From contig QKYT01000113.1 in the NCBI GenBank assembly GCA_003550305.1, positions 163,300 through 227,299 on the forward strand: 64,000 nt of DNA, in the 5' to 3' direction. Shown in pieces: positions 47,968-57,680 of this stretch. The stretch comes from Glomus cerebriforme. Its lineage: Eukaryota > Glomeromycota > Glomeromycetes > Glomerales > Glomeraceae. The notes under the pieces are model-generated. The model ran no database searches. It worked only from the letters and a program-made list of their open reading frames with translations, and had not been told where the DNA came from. The stretch's first letter is position 1. Every line of letters starts with the position of its first letter. The translations under genes and the position numbers were made by a program.

Positions 47968-49369
47968 CAGTTAGACCTCTATATAATCACCTCCTATATA
48001 ATCACACCTTTTTATAAGCACCTATTTTTATTTTTATTTTTATTTTTTTTTTTTTAACGATGCGATCTTGCGCAGATAAGTTTATTATTTGAATATGCAG
48101 CGACTAGATAAACTAAGAACACAATACATAACAACTAAACTAACTACACTACCCCTCGTTAAGCGAAAAAAAGCTGACCTGTCACCGATTGGAGAATCTG
48201 CGGAAGCTGAACAAAATTCACAAGGCTAAAAGCGCCCCCACTCNNNNNNNNNNNNNNNNNNNNNNNNNNNNNNNNNNNNNNNNNNNNNNNNNNNNNNNNN
48301 NNNNNNNNNNNNNNNNNNNNNNNNNNNNNNNNNNNNNNNNNNNNNNNNNNNNNNNNNNNNNNNNNNNNNNNNNNNNNNNNNNNNNNNNNNNNNNNNNNNN
48401 NNNNNNNNNNNNNNNNNNNNNNNNNNNNNNNNNNNNNNNNNNNNNNNNNNNNNNNNNNNNNNNNNNNNNNNNNNNNNNNNNNNNNNNNNNNNNNNNNNNN
48501 NNNNNNNNNNNNNNNNNNNNNNNNNNNNNNNNNNNNNNNNNNNNNNNNNNNNNNNNNNNNNNNNNNNNNNNNNNNNNNNNNNNNNNNNNNNNNNNNNNNN
48601 NNNNNNNNNNNNNNNNNNNNNNNNNNNNNNNNNNNNNNNNNNNNNNNNNNNNNAATTTTTAATAATCATTTAATTTCGCATAGTATTTACTTCTAGTAAA
48701 AAATTTTTACAAATTATTTTACAATAAAATTTTATAATTTATGTATAAATTGTTGATTTAATATTTTTTAATTTGTGTATCTTCTTTTGTGATGCTACAA
48801 TTATTTTTTTCAAATTCGTAATGTTGGAAATTTTGAATCGAATTGCGCATAGTAATCTGCAATTCCGCAATTCCAATTACGTGATTCATATAAAATACAA
48901 AATCGCAAATTACTCGAGATCTAGTGATTAGATTTCGATAAAATTTATATCATTCGAATCCTCTCAGTATGACGAATCGAATGGTATATATATTGTCTTT
49001 CTAACATCAATATCGACAGAGATACAACTATACAAACATTTAACAAATTTTGGAAACGAATTATGATTCAATGATTGGATTTTAATAAAATTTATACCAT
49101 TCGATTTGTCTCAATGAGAGGATTCGAATGGTAGTAATATCATCATTCTAGCATCGATATTGGCGGAGTTATGCTTTATGTTTTATAAATTTATAATATA
49201 TAATTTCGGCCAAAATTATGTTAATTTCGGCCGAAATTGCGGAATCGAACCTTAATTTCCGCAATTATCCGCAATATCGCGGACCTATCTTTACTTCTAT
49301 GTAATCACACTCCTATATAATCACCAATTTTGATGTAACGGACCTGGTGATTATAAAGGGGTCTGACTG
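47968..49369. mobile_element. pogo/Tigger-like DNA element, interrupted by a gap
   Basis: The left end CAGTTAGACCTCTATATAAT pairs with the right end, whose reverse complement is CAGTCAGACCCCTTTATAAT. Both ends are flanked by TA (966-967 and 370-371 of the respective kilobases), as expected for a TA target duplication of the Tc1/mariner-pogo group. The terminal sequence with CCTCTATATAATCAC repeats matches the known pogo/Tigger style. The interior has a G+C-richer stretch (48110-48243) cut off by the gap at 48244-48653, so coding capacity cannot be judged. The right half holds two diverged copies of a module with ATTCGAATCCTCTCA/TGAGAGGATTCGAAT words (about 48920-49030 and 49065-49175), perhaps a nested element. 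Confidence 0.7.
48244..48653. other. assembly gap (run of N)
   Basis: 410 unresolved bases. Open frames reported across it are artefacts. Confidence 0.99.
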
Positions 49370-49617
49370 TATTATGATTATTCATTAATTGTCTGATGGA
49401 GTAAATTATAACTTTATTTCATTTGGAAGGATAAAATATAGAGTTATAATGGCAGTAAGAAATGATCCGTCTATGTTTTCTACGTCGAGACTAAGAGATT
49501 GCACTTGTCTCTAAAAGGGCTCCTCATATAATCTTTACCTTGATTGAACTACCTACGTCATAAAGAAAAATATATAAAAAAATGATTATCAATTTATTTA
49601 CAGTAATTCAAGAATTA

Positions 49618-50048
49618 TTATAATAATTGGTAGGCTGTTTTTGCTGAGTTTGCTGAGTTTGTTTTTGATTTCATGTTTGAATTGTTAGGAATTGGAATAT
49701 AACCAGGAACTTCGTGACTAAAGGTCATATAATTATTATTTGAGAACGTTGAATACATTGTTGCTGGATATATTGTTGTTGGGAGAACGTAGAATAGAAT
49801 TGTTGATCAGAATTGGCAGAATTATTGTCACATGCGGCATGAGGAGCATAATCATAAATATCAAAATTATTTGGACCAAATGTATTTGAAGGATTTTGTG
49901 GTGGGTAAACCTGCCAGGCATTCGGAGGGTAGAATTGCTTAGGTTGCTGAGGCATATTTGTTGTATTCCTAGATACTGGAAAACAATTACTGTTCAGTCT
50001 ATTATTATTGGAAATATCTGTTGTAGGATTATTTGTAAAGTTTTTCAT
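49618..50048 (-). pseudogene. Q/N/P-rich family member 2, frame interrupted
   Basis: From ATG 50048 a 107-codon frame runs through NNPTTDISNNNRLNSN, PQQPKQFYPPNAWQVYPPQ and FSQQQYIQQQCIQR and stops at 49725. The conserved motif lies just beyond in a shifted frame: TFSNNNYMTFSHEVPGYIPI, continuing to a TAA at 49618-49620 through an Asn/Lys/Gln tail. So either one indel near 49740-49760 splits the gene, or there is an unseen tiny intron. The motif is also reduced compared with members 1 and 3, because the IKLIVTP half is missing. Same orientation as the other two. Function unknown. Confidence 0.6.
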
Positions 50049-52169
50049 CGTACGAAGCGAATGCCAAGTATACTACTTTAAAAGTTTTTGTTTTTTTTCT
50101 CTGTTATGATTTTCTTTTTCCGAAGTCCGAATTTTTTTTCAGGAAATTTGCGGGGACTTCGTGTGATATGCGGCGTGAGAAATAGTTGCGCCGTCTTGTT
50201 CATTTGTTTTTTTAATAAAAATAAATAATCCAATATAATTATTATAATTGGGGTAAATAATCTTTTATCTACAATGTTGTTTTATGTTCATTCCGTTTCT
50301 TTGACAAATATGATAAATATGAAGTATCAATCATAGACCTGAAAACTAGAGGCAAGAAATAAAGACAATTGTGATCAAAATTTAATTCTTTTCTTGAATA
50401 TTTCTTTTCATTTTTGGAGAAAGGAATTTCGCCCCCTATTTACAATATATTAAAACGGTCATTGTTAAATGGCCGTATAAGGAAAAGCCATGTGGCTTAT
50501 GATCGATGAAAGTTTATTTATTAAAAAACGTGTTATCTGATGGCTATTTTTGATTTTGTAATTATATAAACAGCGTTTGTAACCATTATTATTATCGGGT
50601 AGGTAATATGATGATATGATCGAAGATCTAGGCTTAATTGTTAGATTATCTTAATCAATCTGTCGAATATAAATAGTGAACGTCACAGCCTACAAATTAA
50701 GGGATAAATACTGTATTATGCGGTAACCACCGAGTACCTTCCGTAAATACTGGAAAGCTTACGTAAATGATTTTTATGGAAAAACTGTTTACCCTGTGTT
50801 AAGATATTACGAAACCAAATTATTTAGTGTATATATTTATTTAAACGTTACCCGAATAAATATTTCATCATCGATATTTTTATATTTGAAAAATCTAAAA
50901 TCTTTTTGATCATATAATTCAATCAGACTTAAAAAAAAAAGCACCTTTATATTGAGCGTATAGCTTATGCCTGATACTGTATATAAAATTAGTTAATTCT
51001 CGCTATTCTCTCTTTTCTTTGAAATATACATGTTTCTAAGATAAATATTACACAAACTAAATCAACAATAAGGAAGCCTAGTATATTTATCCAAGTTTGC
51101 AAAAAAAAATGGCAATTCTGTTCTCAAATTTTGAATCTTCATTTAATAAAATCATCAAAGCTATTTTTTTCAGATCTTGTCATCTGGTAAACGTTTATAA
51201 TATGTAATATATAAATCGAATGGTATTTTCGATTTTCACAGAATTGGTATTTCTGTTTCAGGTATGATTTAACAATCGGATTATAGTTGATGCTGATAAA
51301 ATTATTCGCTAGATAGAGTAGTGCTAGAACAAATTAAATTGTTAATATTAATTACGTCCAGAATTAAGTTTAATCGTTTATAAATTTTGTGGCCGGTTCC
51401 CAAGCAAAAATTGTATCTGATATTTACCTAAATGTGTTCGTAAGTGAACACGAGAGTACGATAGGTAAAATATTTGTTTACAGTAATTTATTAATTTATA
51501 AAATTGAATCATGGTATAATTTGTTTATACTACATCATTAAAAAATGCAGCAACCAAACAAAAACTTCTAATAATTGGATGTTAACAGTTCGGTCCGAAC
51601 TACGAGAGTAATGGGATCTTAACTCTGGTCAAAGTTATAGTATCAGTCCGAATTACGAAAATCTTATGCTACGTGACAATTTCGTATTCTGGCCGGCACT
51701 ATAAATTTGGTCGAAATTTTTTATAGGACCGGTCCGTATCTAGTGTGGCAAATTTTGAGATCATTTTCCATTTTTCAAAAAAATTTATAATTAACTGTTA
51801 AGTCATTTGTCATTTGTCATTTGTCAACATTATGGACAGATAAGAACTGACCGGACTGGACCTCAAAAATTTTGTTCAACGTCGTAAATAATTTGTTAAT
51901 TCGTTACATCATTTGTAAATACGAACATTAACAGTCTTCTATAAACCCACGAAACTAAATGCTCTTTGAAGGAACGTTTCGAAAGGTTAATAAAATCTTG
52001 CTAATAATGTATGAATAGAACATAGACGCGTACATATAAAAAGTATGGATACAACCTGTTTTTATTTGATTCATTTTAATGTCATAATGTTATACAAATG
52101 AACTAAAATCTATGATACAAAATGAAATTCCAAAAATTTAAATAGATTTGTGGTATATACAGTATTCAT
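50049..52169. other. intergenic, no gene seen
   Basis: A+T-rich. 51590-51730 carries several GGTCCGAA/GGCCGGCACTATA words of the dispersed type. 51797-51825 has TCATTTG repeated three times. No credible frame. Confidence 0.45.
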
Positions 52170-52622
52170 TTAACTAGAGAAATTTTGTTGTCGAAATTGA
52201 TCTAAAGTTGGAGGAGAAACAGGTGTAACGTCAATTTTAATTTTGAACCCGTGAACCTCATAACTGAAAGAGAAATTTTGTTGTTGAAATTGAGATTGAG
52301 AATTGTTTGCAATCGAATTGTTCATAGTTGGATGAGAAGCAGGTGTAACGTTAATTTTAATTTTGAATCCGTGAATTTCGAAACTGAAAACTTCGGGATG
52401 ATTTGATTGGGAGACAATTGGGTGAGGTGAATTCAAAATCTGCTGACCAACATACTGCGGTGGAGTATACGGCGAAGACATGACCGTATTTGCGTAATGT
52501 GATGGAAAAAGATTCGCATCAGTATTTGATAATTCAACAGGCGGTGGTTGTAAATTAGAATAACCATTACCAACAACAAATCCAAGATTAGAGTTGTTAA
52601 AAATGTTATTTTGTGAATTCAT
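52170..52622 (-). CDS. Q/N/P-rich protein, family member 3, motif duplicated
   Basis: 150-residue single-exon frame, ATG at 52622, TAG at 52170. The N-terminal half is Asn/Ser/Pro-rich (FNNSNLGFVVGNGYSN, SSPYTPPQYVGQQIL). The C-terminal half holds the family motif twice: VFSFEIHGFKIKINVTPASH and, 37 residues later, FSYEVHGFKIKIDVTPVSPP, separated by NNSQSQFQQQNFS. The pattern hydrophobic-Ser-x-Glu-[VI]-x-Gly-aromatic-x-Ile-Lys followed by alternating hydrophobics suggests a short beta-hairpin-like element in an otherwise disordered protein. A TATA box lies about 90 bases upstream of the ATG. Family not recognised. Confidence 0.68.
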   Translation of the reverse strand: MNSQNNIFNNSNLGFVVGNGYSNLQPPPVELSNTDANLFPSHYANTVMSSPYTPPQYVGQQILNSPHPIVSQSNHPEVFSFEIHGFKIKINVTPASHPTMNNSIANNSQSQFQQQNFSFSYEVHGFKIKIDVTPVSPPTLDQFRQQNFSS

Positions 52623-52710
52623 AGTTTTTTGTATGATGTTATATTTGGTAAATTTTATATTTAATAAATTAATGAATTTTTTTTGGTTTTTGAAGAAGAG
52701 ATGCCTTCTT

Positions 52711-52720
52711 TATATATAAA
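52711..52720 (-). promoter_or_regulatory. TATA box of Q/N/P-rich member 3
   Basis: TTTATATATA on the minus strand, 89-98 bases upstream of the ATG at 52622, next to a G+C-containing CGG. Confidence 0.4.
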
Positions 52721-53989
52721 ACCGCAATTACATTTTAAAGTAATAAAATATAAAATATTTACATGAATAAAAATGCAATATTCTTTGTAAATATTACCTT
52801 TTTATTAATTATTTGTTATATGAATGAAGGCAAATGTGTGATGCAAGTTTCTTTGTCAACATTACCATTTTTATTATTTGAATTAAAATATATTAAACTT
52901 TCTATATATTAAACTGATTGATATATTACTATAAAAGGAATCCGTACAATAAAAGCTAGAAAAATGATTCTTTATCGGGTTTTCCAGAAATTTTTTTATA
53001 TCATTATTATAGTCGTTCGCACTTTAATAAATTACACTATCAAAAAATCACTCACAATGAAGAAAGAAAGGCATGAAAGTAATAGCGAATAAATTTTTAT
53101 ATAATTCTATTTTTTTTTAAAAAAAGGAGACGTGCAAGATTTTGTTTTATTAAATTCATAAAATACAGTAATTGCCAAAAAATTTTTATTTTTAAAATTT
53201 TCGGATTTTTTTTTGAAAAAGAAAAAACAAGTTGAGAAATTCTATTCTTGGGGGGTACTATCTTCACAAACTATATTAAGTCAGAAATCCACCCAGGTGT
53301 ATTATATACTAATCATGACTCATGTTATTCTATTCTGTCGTTTATTCTGTGGTTTAATCTGGTCATCATCATAATTTCTGGAATCACTACTACTCATCGC
53401 TTACAGTGGAAGACAAAAGTTCTCAGAAAAAATATTTTTGTTTACTGTGTGACAAATGAGTTGGCAGAATTATACTGGCAACATTCACATACCACTTATT
53501 AAAAATGTAAGTTATCTAAAAAATTATCAAAAAAAGAGGTTAACTAATATTTAACTATTAAGTAACTTTGAAAGACATAAATATCCTATCAAATTTATTT
53601 TTTTTATTTTACTTATTAAAACATTTATATTTAATAAATATATTAAAAAAATTAAAATTAAAATTTTAAAAAATATAAAAATCCATTAAAATTTCAATTG
53701 GCACAAAATTTTATTAAAAAAATTAATGTTTTACGAGTTGTTTATCAATTGATATTAACTGAAAAAATTATTCCGAAGATCGTCCGTCTGATCATCATAC
53801 TACTTTTCAAAGGCTTTTTATTTTCTGATTTTTTTTTTATTTTCTAGTTTAATGGGCAAGGAATGAAGAAAAATTTTAACCTTTTTATATAAGTTTTGAG
53901 ATCCATAAATTCGGAGACTTTAAAGAATAATAAATACACAAAGTATTTTTCGGTGATCACAAAATGATATGCGTATCCTATTTGGGATG
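52721..53989. other. intergenic, no supported gene
   Basis: A plus-strand frame at 53248-53502 begins at a TTG and reads through NHDSCYSILSFILWFN; it has no homologue I recognise and no ATG at its head, so it is not called. The rest is A+T-rich. Confidence 0.4.
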
Positions 53990-54990
53990 TATTGAATGTC
54001 TATATTTTCTTTTTGGAACGATGTAATGAAAGAAAATGAGACTATTTTTGGTATAAACACAACAAAGTTGAAAGGAAATAGGTAAAATTTTGTTAAAATA
54101 AAAACTCCGTCATTCACTGTCTTTTTAAAGTATTAATAAAAAACGCCCATATATCATTTGTTCTTTGAAAGATAAGAATAATAAATCTTTTTTAGTGTTC
54201 ATGCAACGAATGACAACTATTTTTGTATGATTATATGAATATGTAGTATTTTATTTGAGTATTCATTGAAAGTTTATTAAAAATTTGTAATACTGAAATG
54301 AAAGAAAGGAAGCTATTTTTGGTATAAACATAAGTGAAAGGAAATCGATTTTAAGGGAAATAAAGTTCTTTTTGGAAGTTTACAAAGTATTATGCTCTAT
54401 AAAAAAAATGTTTATCCAATAAATTGTTCGTAATGAATATTTTATACCATATTTGTTACAATTTCATTATAAGATGTGATGACAGATTTTTTTTGATTGA
54501 TGAATATGTACGAAAATCCAAATAAATGTTCGGAATAGAGCCGATATTCCGAATAAAAAAAAAAACTTTGTAATATTTTTTTGGTGTTCATGCAATAAAT
54601 GACAATTATTTTGGTATGATTATATGAATATGTAGTATTTTATTTGGGTATGCATTGAAAGTTTATTAAAAGTTTGTAATCTTCTTTCAAACTGTAATGA
54701 AAGAAAAGAAGGCTGTTTTTGGTATAAACAAAATGAAATGAAAGAAAATTGTTTTTAAGCGAAGAATTTATTTAATAAACACTCCGTCATTGTAAATACC
54801 ACAAACCAAATTATTTTTGTTAATTAATGAATGATAATAATAAATTTGGAAAGTCTACAAAGCATTAATTGTTCTAAGTCTTCTTTTAAAACATAATTTC
54901 TTGTAAATAAGAATATCAATTTAGTAATTTATCATACAAAATAAATGAATGAAAAAAAGGCTTATTTTAGTATACAAAAACGAAAAAAAA
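53990..54990. repeat. degenerate tandem array, unit about 390 bp
   Basis: The block GTGTTCATGCAA...ATGATTATATGAATATGTAG...CATTGAAAGTTTATTAAAA occurs at 54195 and 54584 (389 apart). The linked block ATGAAAGAAA..GG(A/C)TATTTTTGGTATAAACA occurs at about 54026, 54296 and 54696, with a weaker trace at 54944. Roughly three units, diverged by substitutions and indels. Non-coding. Confidence 0.75.
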
Positions 54991-55383
54991 ATTAAATTAA
55001 TTATGTGGTGAAACAATATAACCGAAAATGAGCGTATTAACCATTAATAAAATAAATTCTAGCGGTGGTGTTAGTGGTAATATCATTAGAGATATTATTG
55101 CGAAATAACCTCCCTCTTTGATAGCATCATTTATTTCAATTGTAATATTCCTCCAATATCTTTTATTAGTTTTATTTTTACATAGCTAGCCGGCCTTTCT
55201 CATATATTACTTTATGAAAAAATATAATAAAGAATTCATTTGATTTTTAAAAATAATATACGTGTATTTATTTTTGCAATGATATGCGCTTTTACGCCTA
55301 TAAAAATATACACATTTAAAATTGTTCTACACCAATGAAGAAATAATAATTGTCTAAGCTATTCTACATTAATGAAAAAAATC

Positions 55384-55712
55384 TTAACTCTCTTTCTCAT
55401 CAGAGGCACTAGCGTAATTATTATTAATGGTGACGTTAATAACATTAGCGCTTTGTGTAAAGGAAGGAAAAGTGAGTATCACTGGTCTAGAGACCGTGAG
55501 CGTTACTGATGTAGAGATCACGGGTGTTGATATTGAGTATGTTGATGTTGAGGGTGTATTAATATATTTTTGACAGTTTTTGGTGATGTGTCAGGAATTA
55601 AAGATGTTGAGGATTCCGTAAAAGCCTCTTGTATTAATAATGAGCTTCTCCCATCTGAGTTCCCTTCACCTGAGCTTTCTTCACCCAACCTCCTAATACT
55701 CTCATTATGCAC
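55384..55712 (-). pseudogene. Ser/Thr-rich protein fragment, two frames
   Basis: From an ATG at 55712 one frame reads RRLGEESSGEGNSDGRSSLL and EAFTESSTSLIPDTSPKTVK and stops at 55518. A neighbouring frame overlaps and continues STSVTLTVSRPVILTFPSFT to INNNYASASDEKES and a TAA at 55384-55386. Composition is coding-like in both parts, so an indel or a missed short intron near 55540-55570 probably separates them. The family is not recognised. Confidence 0.35.
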
Positions 55713-56836
55713 TTATTCAAATGGTAATTCTAGTAAATGAAAATAAATTTGTATTATTAACCTCCACGTCCACTCACTACGTTCCTACCATCAAAAATAA
55801 CAGTAAAAATTTCTTCAGAAGACCTACCTGGTTTGAGCCAAAACTTAGTCTTAAACTTATTATAAATCTCTTCCCTAATCAAACTTTTCTTTTTCCCACC
55901 ACCTCTATATTTTTCCGCAGTCTAATAAAATAATAGATCAATTTCCTACATACCAGAGAGATAATTACCACCAAGTAAATACTACTTACATCAAATGCTT
56001 TTATGAGATTTTTAATTTTTTTTTTGATAATTCCCGCCTGTGAAATAGTTTGTATTCTCTTGTTCATTTATCTTTTTGGCAATACTATCTCAAAAAAGAC
56101 ATTTCTTTTTGTTTGGAATGCTATAAAACTCAGCATTTCTCTCCGGCTTTTCGTTCATTGATAAGAAGGCGAGTCACTCCACTCGATAGACATGTTTATA
56201 TGGTGAGAAGATTCTGGGAGCCCACCCTTTTTCTTTTATAAAAAATATCAAGTGATGTGTTAAAACAATAGTGAGGATGATTAATTTGATTAATGTAATG
56301 ATTTAATAATCGAATAATAATGGTGGCTTAGTCAATTCAAAAAAAAGAAAGCAGAATCTGATTGACTGATCATCTCATAATTTTGGTGACTTGCTAGCGT
56401 CAAGGAAGTACCTGAAAACTGCTTGAGAACTGTCAAGAAGCTGGATTGGAGCTGATAGGAAGCCTGGTATATCATAATACAATGATGATAATTTAGCCGT
56501 TATATTGACTATATTGACTCAGATCTAATTTTAACCAGTTAGATAAGAGATCTAAAAATTAATCTATATGTATACAAAAATAGCATAGCTGGGTATCCTA
56601 TATACACAGCGCCTTCGGATGTGCTTATAATTGAATAAAAATAAACTCAAATTTAATAGAGTGTAGTCTTACTAAATGGGCTACAAATTAATAAAACCAC
56701 TAAAAAGCATTATGAAATCTCATAATCGCTAAATCCGTATAAATTTGAATCATGATATTCCTTATAAAGAATCGATATAATTCATTAAAAACGCTATAAA
56801 TTATTAAAATACTATAGACTATTTACAATTATAAAA
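55713..56836. other. intergenic, no gene seen
   Basis: Small frames (55721-55933, 56050-56241) lack convincing coding character. The right end is the upstream flank of the gene starting at 56837. Confidence 0.4.
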
Positions 56837-57250
56837 ATGGTTAAAACAAACTACTATTCTAGTTTGAATCCTGTGGTAGTGCAGGCATTAAACAATTTGC
56901 AATATAGGTATAGTGATAAAACTCCAGAAATGTGGTGTTCTCATATTCATTATCCATTTAAAAAACTTTTGGAATATAATCCAAAATACTTTTCCAAAAA
57001 TGGATTTATTCAAATGATTGAAAGATCATATAAAGATAGGGAATTTAAAGCTAAAAGACACTCATTTTATATTTATTGCACTGTTTGCGAGAAAGAAGAA
57101 GATATTAGAAATTTAAAGGATATTACGAATAAAGTCTGGAAAGAAAGATCTCAAATCAAGAAGGAAAACAAATATATGACAAAAGAAAATATTTACCCGT
57201 TATCTCCTACAAAAAAGCAACAATGCCATAATTCTAACGCTATATTCTAA
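56837..57250 (+). CDS. hypothetical protein, possible small zinc-binding fold
   Basis: 137 residues, ATG at 56837, single exon. The reading frame is cleaner than its surroundings. It contains WCSHIHYP (Cys34, His36, His38) and YCTVCEKEED (Cys81, Cys84), which together could bind one zinc ion. The C-terminus is highly charged and basic (WKERSQIKKENKYMTKEN). No signal peptide or membrane helix. Family not recognised. It is followed after 430 bases by a TATA-driven gene on the same strand, with no sign of a shared transcript. Confidence 0.55.
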   Translation: MVKTNYYSSLNPVVVQALNNLQYRYSDKTPEMWCSHIHYPFKKLLEYNPKYFSKNGFIQMIERSYKDREFKAKRHSFYIYCTVCEKEEDIRNLKDITNKVWKERSQIKKENKYMTKENIYPLSPTKKQQCHNSNAIF

Positions 57251-57580
57251 CATTTACAGTTGCTATGTATATTATACTGTATATAACGTTTTAAGTTAGC
57301 TTATAATAATAATATAGGAAACACTAAATAAAAAAGAATTAATTTTTCTTGTTATATGCATTGTTTTTTAATATTTTATGTTATGTTATTTAAAGTTCTT
57401 GGATAAAATTACGTGTTTAAAGAAAAAACTTTAAAAAAAAAAATGGTTAACTGCCCGAACTGAATAGGGTAGCTCGGACAACGGGACAAGTGGATCGGTG
57501 ATCGGCCGTGTAACATGAGTCATGAGGTGGTGTGGTAAGATTTGTAAGATTTGTGCGACGAAATAGGGGTTTGTGACCCT

Positions 57581-57588
57581 TATATAAA
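57581..57588 (+). promoter_or_regulatory. TATA box of the nine-exon gene
   Basis: TATATAAA followed by CGCGAACGCGCT, about 95 bases upstream of the ATG at 57681. The region from 57460 on is noticeably G+C-richer than average, consistent with a promoter. Confidence 0.45.
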
Positions 57589-57680
57589 CGCGAACGCGCT
57601 TTTTCAGATACATAAGTCAGTTAACAATCTAATATTTCAAATATAATAAATATAATAATACCTTTTATTTTATTTTTGTT

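Noticed and set aside
48189..48669. Long frames on both strands
   Set aside because: They are made of the run of N in the assembly gap.
53248..53502. 84-codon plus-strand frame
   Set aside because: Begins at TTG, no recognised family, no promoter or partner exons.
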